Program-made: the position numbers and the translations under genes
Part shown: in pieces, positions 57,456 through 64,000 of the stretch
Numbering within the stretch: position 1 is the first letter of the stretch
Layout: the number at the start of each line of letters is the position of its first letter
Assembly: GCF_022605725.1 (NCBI RefSeq)
Contig: NC_065546.1
Coordinates: 19,030,227 to 19,094,226 of the forward strand
DNA length: 64,000 nucleotides
Reading direction: 5' to 3'
From: Anthonomus grandis grandis
Taxonomy: Eukaryota; Arthropoda; Insecta; Coleoptera; Curculionidae
Notes under the pieces: generated by a model
What the model saw: only the letters and a program-made list of their open reading frames with translations
Told to the model about the DNA's origin: nothing
Database searches by the model: none

Positions 57456-58144
57456 TGCCAATGCCACAATCTCGGCACTCTTTACCTCAGCATGGCTCTC
57501 ATAGTATTCAGATACAAAATTCAACAACTGGAACAGACTTGGTGTATTTGGGAAATACAAGCAATCGTTATGTCTCAACCCCAATCACTTAACCCGACCC
57601 TGGTTCATCAAATTCTGGCTGGAACAATATTAATTTTTTCTAATATATTTCATTATAATATAAAAGTTTTGTTAAAATATTAAAGATATAGGACATTTTA
57701 ACAAAATACGGTCATGCTTATTTTTTATTTAAATGATGGAAGGTTTAAATTGAAAATGGCCAAGTATTGAATTTACAAAATGTTACTGCTTTAAATATTA
57801 AAACCTATTTTTTTATTAAAAAAATTGAAAAATATATCTACTTACCTTAAACAAACTGCTAGTTTCTCTCTTGGTGAGATTGCCGCCCGAAATTTAGTAT
57901 CCTGTTTCTTGAGGTTACCACCAATTATTGAAAGCAACATTTCGAATCGCTCTTTTGACATCCTAAAATACTGGAAGAACTTAGTTTCGTCATCAACTAA
58001 TTGCGGATATAGTGTATGAAATTTCCCTTGCGTGGATCTGTACTGCAAGGAGGGATGTACCCATTTTTTTTTTCTTTTGGGTTTTGGCTCATCTTCATCT
58101 AACAGCAAGGCGATCAACAACAACTCTTCATCGGAAACATTCAT
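55758..58144 (-). pseudogene. Harbinger transposase, element 3
   Basis: Exon 1 58144-57846 (MNVSDEELLLIALLLDEDEP...FFQYFRMSKERFEMLLSIIG), donor GTAAG, phase 2, joining exon 2 at 56536 (acceptor TTTCCAG): R-FLATN. Soon after, part of the HTH region is missing. Then IGALDGKHVVIEAP (first Asp, about 56380), DVGFYGRSSDGGIANS, VIVGDPAFPLK (second Asp, about 56040) and RARRVVENAFGILTQKFRF (Glu). A 76-bp tandem duplication (56041-56192) shifts frame between the two Asp blocks, so it is inactive. The intron (57845-56537) holds MADF exon 2. Confidence 0.85.
56041..56192. repeat. 76-bp tandem duplication in transposase
   Basis: AACGATAACGTATGGGGCAA starts at 56041 and again at 56117; the two copies differ at one base (TTTGCGTCAT against TTTGCATCAT). 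76 is not a multiple of three, so it frameshifts the transposase. Confidence 0.92.
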
Positions 58145-58283
58145 TTTATCGAACGAAGGTTACTAGCATGCATCTTCGTTAGGAAAATCAGTGATCCTAG
58201 TGTGAACACGCACGAATCTTGAGCGTACCTTGAGCATCGTATGAGTGGAGTGTGAGCGTCATCTTGGTGTGAAACAGCCTTAA

Positions 58284-58960
58284 AGATACAAAGTGCTCAA
58301 GTTCCTTGCACAGGTAAAGAGAAGGGGACGTGCAGCAAACTCAGAATAAAAGTACACAGATCATTGGTGTAATAAAATATGATTTTTAAACTTAAACTTT
58401 TAAAACTTTTTAAACTTTTTAACTAATTAAGATTTTGATGAGATTGAACATATTAAGTCACATATATTAAAGCTTGAAAGAGGAAAGAACGAAATTTAAA
58501 TTTGAATTTATTAATATTTAGAATTTTAAAGTGGTTAGGAATATGGTTGTAGAATTTATTAGCATTAAATGTAAATGACGTTTTAAATAGAGCAGTTTTA
58601 AATTTGGGCATAGTAAGTGATTCTTTGCTTCTTACATTTAAGTGATGAACTTTGTTTGTTGGAATAAATTTACTCTTGTGTTTTTGTATAGAAGAGATCT
58701 TAAAAGTGATAATTTCGATCGAATAACAATAATATTAACAATCGATCCTTATTGGCTCCTAAAATGTGCCCTCTGCTCGTACATGAATACAGTTTTTTTA
58801 GATAAAAAGCATTTGGCGTTATTAAATTTTTATTCATGGAAAATCTAGTCAAACTCACACCTTATATATAAATATTTAAGATATTTAAAACCTACCAACA
58901 TTAAAAAACAAGTTTAATTAAAAGAACAGAAATTTTCTACTTTTTACTACTACTGCTGAA
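58284..58960. other. AT-rich stretch, nothing recognised
   Basis: No domain-bearing frame or repeat end recognised between Harbinger element 3 and the hAT remnant. Confidence 0.45.
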
Positions 58961-58969
58961 TTATTTAAT

Positions 58970-61045
58970 TACGTGCTCGTAATCTAGCTTGGATGCTATA
59001 TCAGCCTCGATAGACAAAACTGCGACCGCAGAAAGTCTTTCCTGTGGCACTGTACTCCTTAAATAATTCTTAATAAGTTTTAATTTTGAGAAGCTCCTTT
59101 CAGCGAAGGCTGTACTATTGGTATTGTTAATAATATTCTAATGGCGATATATATGTTTGGGTATATTTCTTTTAAGTTATTATTTTTAATATATTGAAGT
59201 AACTGTTTCATATCTGTTATGAAGTTATGATAGATTAGGGATCATTATTTTTAATTCTTCATATAAATTCGTAATGTTAAAAGTCACTGCTCTCACCCAC
59301 TCGTAGGACTGTGTGTAAATCTTGATTTTTTTTTTAATATTTGATCGTGTGGAATATTTTGTAATTTACTTATATCATACAGGAAACCTAAATTTTCATG
59401 ATGTTGATATAAAGGCATAAATCTCAAATCCATATTAGTAATAATTGAATCAAGCATAGTATTAAAAAAATTTACTTTACACCGGTTTTTGGGAGACTGT
59501 ATAGGTTGATCCTCGACTTCATAATCAAAAACCCTTTTCTTTTTGGCTACTCTTTTATTTTTAAATTCGTGTGGCAGATCATACGAATATAATATAATAT
59601 AATAAATTCTTGAATATCAGCCAAGCATTTTTCAAATACAGTTTGCCGATATTCTTTGATCCAGTCACAAAATTTATGTAAATGTTCAAGGGCAATGCTT
59701 AAATGGACTTGCACAGATTGCCATAGTTTGCTTATTACAATAACACGCGATAACAATTCATACCATTCATGTAAAGATATTATAAATTCTAAACTGAGCA
59801 TTTTGTTTAATACTAGATCACAATCACTGAGGGTGTCTGATTGATCTGTTTGATTTTTCAAACTTTCTATGCATCCCACGACATCATCAAATTGAAATAG
59901 TATGGTCTTAACTAGCTCGATTCCACTTTCCCTGGTGTCTGATAAAGGCTTCATAGTAAGTTTTTATTTATCTTTCTCAGCGTTTGCCGGAACCTGACAA
60001 TAGCAGATAGTTTTTTTGGATAAAACCAAAAAATTTTTTTGCTGCCACCGAGGAATTAGCGGCGTCTACCAACAGCATGACAACCGTAAGGTGTGAAAAA
60101 TGTTCTGGGATTTATATTTAATATTCGAGTTTTGACTCCACTATTTATGCCTGCCATATTTGCGCCATTATCGAATTCTTGGCCACGACAGTTTTGAATA
60201 TCATTCTTTTCTAGCTCTCCTAGTATTGCATTACTTAAATATTCTCCTGTTGTAATTTTTTATTGATTTTTTTTTTATTTTGGTTAAATAATTTTTCCAA
60301 TAGTTTTTATTTTTTTTACAACAAAACTATGGATAACCAATCGAGGAAAACGAATGACCAATCTTCCTGAGATGATTCTACATCGATTTAAATAAAACCT
60401 TGAATTGAAGAAAGTGGGAGGCCAACTTTGTTAAATTATATTTCAAAAATTGAATTGTCTATAAAAAAAAACTTGTAATGACCTAACGAAATCTCAAAGT
60501 GACCTTTCATGACCTAACGATAACCTAACGATTACAAGTTTTTTTGAAATTATTTGCGAAAAGTGGAAGGCTAACTTTATGGAGCCGACTGCGAGGCCGT
60601 GGGCTGTGGCCCACGTCGTACGCCCCTGGTTAGAAGTTTTAACATAATATTTGGCAAAAACATTTCTATTTCGCTTCTTGTTAGAATCATGGACCATTCT
60701 TCGTTTGGGAACACAAATGTCCATAAACTTTAATATTACTTGATCCTGTTCAATCTTTTTTAAGTTAAGTGAGTATATCAGTTCTCTAAAAGCTAACATA
60801 TTTTTATTACATAATATGTTATTACTTAAGTTCAAAATAATGTGACCCAAGATATCATTTCTACTTAATTCTCCCGCATGACAAACTACCCTCTTTTTCT
60901 TTCTGTCATCATAGTCGCAACCAATATCAGCATCACTTAACCTCTCCTTGCTACAACGGTTGCTTTTCGGTCCTTTTTTAGAGGCCGTTGTTTCCTTCCT
61001 CCCTCAACATAACCTACGCTTTTGCTATATTCACCGTCATCCATT
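58970..61045 (-). pseudogene. hAT transposase (DUF4371/ZMYM type) remnant
   Basis: Minus strand, start near 61043 (MDDGEYSKSVGYVEGGRKQR), then NMLAFRELIYSLN, EFDNGANMAGINSGVKTRIL and FTPYGCHAV blocks (RNase H-like core of DUF4371 hATs, about 60180-60080). 59954-59547 carries KPLSDTRESGIELVKTIL...LEFIISLHEWYELLSRVIVI, and AFAERSFSKLKLIKNYLRST (about 59120-59060) is the dimerisation domain. Frames change many times. A short foreign segment near 60630-60480 (hAT-like end CAGGGGCGTACGACGTGG on the minus strand) interrupts it. Confidence 0.75.
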
Positions 61046-61384
61046 GTTAAAATCTATTGTTTAAAAAAAAGTCATTAAGCGCAAATTTACTCTACACTAT
61101 TCGAAATTAAACTAAACATATTATTAAAGACAGAGAGATAGATTAAAACTAGAAAAAATCACAGCGGCGTATGACCAATGAAATCATCAAATCAATTATT
61201 TTAATTGTTTTTCTCCATCAATTTTTTTTTCTACTACTACGTTTTAAGTTACACATGACATTACATGATATTATAATGAGGATATCTTGGATAAAGTGGG
61301 ATAAAGCGGCACAAACACTTTTATATCCTAGAAGTCTATATAGGTTTTTGAGAGATGAGTAGTGTTTAGTTATTTAATTTTTTT

Positions 61385-61645
61385 TTTCCTGAGCGATTTA
61401 TTGTTTAAAGTTGCAAATTTTAATGTAAGGTCTATATTTACGGATTTTCTAGTCTAAAAATTTAATACTTAAATATGACTGATATGGTATTTCTTACAGA
61501 GACATGGCTGTCTGATGGTGAGGTTTTTTCTATTCCTGGTTACCGGTTTGTTCATAAGGATAATGTTGGTAGAGGTGGAGGTGTGGCGGTCTATTTTAAG
61601 AGTACCTATTCCCCAGAAATTATTTCATTGGAGTAAACTGTTGCA
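61385..61645 (+). pseudogene. LINE endonuclease N-terminal fragment
   Basis: KVANFNVRSIFTDFLV, FLTETWLSDGEVFSIPG-like and VGRGGGVAVYF-like blocks (frame changes) are the start of an apurinic endonuclease domain of a CR1/Jockey LINE. Only the 5' end of ORF2 is present, unlike the usual 5' truncation. It separates two copies of a hAT end. Confidence 0.6.
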
Positions 61646-61689
61646 TATTTTTTAGAATATTAATTGATTCTAAAATTAAAAAAATTTTT

Positions 61690-62040
61690 TTAAACTTTAA
61701 TATTACTTGACCCTTTTTTAAGTTAAGAGTATATCAGTTCTTTAAAAGCAAAAATATTTTTATTACATAATATGTTATTACTTAAGTTCAAAATAATATT
61801 ACCCAAGATCGGCCCTTTTTTAAAGGTACGTTGTTTCCTTCCTCCCTCAACATAATGTACGTTTATATACTATTACTATATTCACCGTCATCCATTGTTT
61901 AATTCCACGTGGTTAAAAAAAAGTTATTAAGCGCAACTTTGCTCTACACCATTCGAAATTAAACTGAACATATTATTACAGACAGAGAGACAGATTGAAA
62001 CTAAAAAAATCACAGCGGCGTATGACCAATGAAATCATGT
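61690..62040 (-). repeat. Direct-repeat copy of the hAT 5' end
   Basis: Corresponds to 60720-61190 with about 110 bp missing (the 60859-60967 part). Shared landmarks: ACATAATATGTTATTACTTA, TTCCTTCCTCCCTCAACATA and GGCGTATGACCAATGAAATC. Confidence 0.85.
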
Positions 62041-62232
62041 CTGAACTTGTCGAGTTTTAAAAAACCGGTCCTTAATTTTGCTTTTATAATTGGCCGCCAT
62101 TTAACGCCTTTCATTTATGTTACACAGAACACAAATATATAGAGCTAGCGTCCTCTCACTTAACAACGGAAACTGTTGTAACTAACTTGACAGTTTGACG
62201 CGCCTAATTGGACCAATCAAAATGGTAGAAAA

Positions 62233-63917
62233 ATGTTGGTGGCTAGGGGCTGCACGCAGGGGAGAGTATTGTCCCCTGCCTTGTGGTGCCTTATGATCGA
62301 CAACCTGATAAATCTTTTAAACAATGCTGGCCTATACACACAGGCCTACGCTGATGATCTGGTAATCCTTTGCCCGGGGAAAGACGCCGTCTCAATGCGG
62401 GGCCCTATGATGAGAGCCCTGCGTATGGTGGACATATGGTGCCTCTCGGGGGGTCTCAGGATTAACCGCAAAAAAGCAGAGCTCGTACTATTCACGAGGA
62501 GACGTAACTTTGGCACGCCCCCTGTTATATCTCTAGGTGGCGTGCAGCTGCATTACTCCAGGACAGTTCGATTTCTGGGAATCAAGTTAGATCCCAAACT
62601 CTCCTGGTACGATCATGCAGACACCAGCATGAAGAAGGCCACCTGCGCGCTATGGGCCTGCAGGCGGGCTTTCGGTAATACCTGAGGTCTGTCTCCTAAG
62701 ATCCTCCACTGGATCTACTCGCGCATTGTGAGACCTCTTCTCAGATATGGAGCTATCGTTTGGTGGCCATGTACGGAGAAAGCGAAAATTCGTGCTCAAC
62801 TGGACAGAGTCCAACGTCTTGCATGTCTCAGCATAACGGGTTCCATGCGGACGGCGCCAACTAGAGCGCTCGAGACTCTGCTGAGCCTTCCGCCTCTGGA
62901 CCTCGTTGTGCAATTCAAGGCAATGAGGACTGCAAGCAAACTACATGCTGGCGAGACCGGTCACGCAAAAATTTGGTCACGGGCCATACAGGAATGTCCT
63001 CTCCTTCTGATGGGCAGTGATTGCATGGCTCCAGTGACTGTGGACTGCGAGGGATTCGTGACGCACATTGCAGGTAGAGAGGAGTGGCAGCATTCCAACA
63101 GACCTGCATTGCTAAATAGGGGGACCATCTGGTACACAGATGGCTCCAGAATGAATAACAGAGCTGGATCAGGGCTTTGTGGTGGGATCCCACATACCAG
63201 TAGGGCATACTCGTTGGGGGAGCATGCCACTGTCTTCCAGGACGAAGTATTCGCTGTATTAAAATGCGGACAGAAAATCCTAAGCTGCGGACACCGCAAT
63301 ACAGTCGTATCAATATGCTCGGACAGCAGAGCTGCCATTAAGGCTATCACGGCCGCAAAGGTAAGCTCCGAGCTTGTACTAGAAAGCATAAAAGTCCTGA
63401 AAAAACTGGTGCAGGTTGGCTGCAGGGTCCAGCTCGTCTGGATAAGCGGACTCTCTTGCCAAACTGGGATCCGCGAATGTGCCGATGGGGCCGGAACCCA
63501 TAGTTGGTATCGCCAAATGCGTTGCGGTCGCGTCAATGAAGGGTCTGCTGGACAAGTGGACCCACCGAAGATGGACTAGAGTCTCCTGGTATGAGACAGG
63601 CCAAAGCGCACATAGGTGGGCCCTCTGCCTGTCTCACCAAAAATCTACTTCGCCTAAAAAGACGCGAAATTCGGCTAGTGACAGGTCGTTGAACCGGTCA
63701 CTGGCATTTAAGAAGCCATACTATCGGTATTGCGGACAACCCGGAATGCCGATGGTGCTGTGAAGAGGATGAAACCGTTGACCATGTAGTCGGGTGCCCT
63801 GCACTCACGCGCGCCAGGTTCAAATACTTGGGTAACACTTTCAGTGTACCGAGTGACTTTAAGTCCTTCAGACCAGAGAGCCTTATCGGTTTCTCTAAGG
63901 CCGTTGGGCTCGGGTAA
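62233..63917 (+). pseudogene. R1/I-like LINE ORF2, 5' truncated, with RNase H
   Basis: Begins inside the RT (GCTQGRVLSPALW, TQAYADDLVILCPG). TGA near 62686 follows. Next FLGIKLDPKLSWYDHADTS and IVWWPCTEKAK (thumb), then the RNase H domain: TIWYTDGSRMNNRAGSGLC (first Asp), ICSDSRAAIKAI, LVWISGL. A frame change near 63460 enters GNECADG-like sequence. After another frame change LLRLKRREIRLVTG, HTIGIADNPECRWCCEED, ETVDHVVGCPALTRARFKYL (C-terminal zinc-binding cluster) and the stop at 63915-63917. GC content is clearly higher than the surroundings, hinting at a younger or different-origin insertion. It is related to, but diverged from, the 26-28.6 kb element. Confidence 0.85.
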
Positions 63918-64000
63918 CACCCGGTGAGGCATGACGGGTCCATTAGGAGACCTATATGCACAAGTGCCTTGGCAGCCCAGTGTTTCGACAATTCAATTCC
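63918..64000 (+). other. 3' flank or UTR of the LINE
   Basis: Follows the ORF2 stop and continues past the window edge. No poly(A) tail or target duplication visible. Confidence 0.4.

Larger units (their letters stand above)
55248..58280. mobile_element. PIF/Harbinger element 3, 3033 bp, TIRs and TAA duplication
   Basis: TIR start AGGATGTTTCACACCAAGGT (left) against AGGCTGTTTCACACCAAGAT (complement of right end), flanked by TAA at 55245-55247 and 58281-58283. Order inside: MADF exon 1 (+), transposase exon 2 (-), MADF exon 2 (+), transposase exon 1 (-), so each gene's intron contains an exon of the other. Confidence 0.92.

Noticed and set aside
62650..63536. Minus-strand frames up to 191 codons
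   Set aside because: Antisense shadows of the GC-rich LINE RT/RNase H.
1..64000. CRISPR array, operons, phage or bacterial mobile elements
   Set aside because: No regular direct-repeat/spacer array; spliced genes and eukaryotic TEs throughout.

Overview
The window is AT-rich eukaryotic DNA, most likely from an insect genome (a beetle is plausible, but nothing fixes the order). It holds two recognisable host genes in a dense, layered set of transposable elements, nearly all broken by stops, frameshifts, truncations or nested insertions. There are no operons, bacterial genes or CRISPR arrays.

Host genes. (1) A minus-strand BPNT2/IMPAD1-type gene (Golgi-type 3'-phosphoadenosine phosphate phosphatase) has five exons between 29354 and 18007. 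The coding sum is 966 nt (321 codons plus stop) and every junction is in phase. Intron 1 is about 10.2 kb and packed with LINE and hAT debris. (2) UTP18, a U3 snoRNP/SSU-processome WD-repeat protein, is an intact single-exon plus-strand gene at 38440-39957. A possible terminal exon of an unrecognised minus-strand gene lies at 9799-9960.

Layout. 1-2.1 kb: minus-strand remnant of a DDE-like element family I cannot name (related copy at 54-55.1 kb). 2.1-7.4 kb: AT-rich, nothing recognised. 7.4-9.1 kb: IS630-like and pogo-like remnants, then a 94-bp-arm inverted repeat containing a hammerhead-ribozyme-like sequence. 12.3-16.0 kb: PIF/Harbinger element 1 with TIRs and TAA target duplications. 18.0-29.4 kb: BPNT2; intron 1 carries LINE pieces, a hAT (22.9-25.3 kb) split by a 1.26-kb TIR element, and a LINE with a 13-bp target duplication (26.4-28.6 kb). 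30.2-34.0 kb: Ty3/gypsy-like LTR element with an RT deletion. 36.6-38.0 kb: pogo-like remnant. 38.4-40.0 kb: UTP18. 40.7-42.8 kb: LINE. 42.9-45.7 kb: Harbinger element 2. 45.7-49.1 kb: LINE split by an IS630-like element. 50.2-50.6 kb: Penelope-like RT. 51.6-53.0 kb: IS630/Tc1 and MADF pieces. 55.2-58.3 kb: Harbinger element 3. 59-62 kb: hAT remnants. 62.2-64 kb: LINE with RNase H.

Most notable: Harbinger elements 2 and 3 each carry a transposase gene and a MADF/BESS gene on opposite strands, interdigitated so that each gene's intron contains an exon of the other. Element 1 has the two genes simply side by side (convergent). The recurrence in two diverged copies suggests a real organisation rather than a one-off rearrangement.
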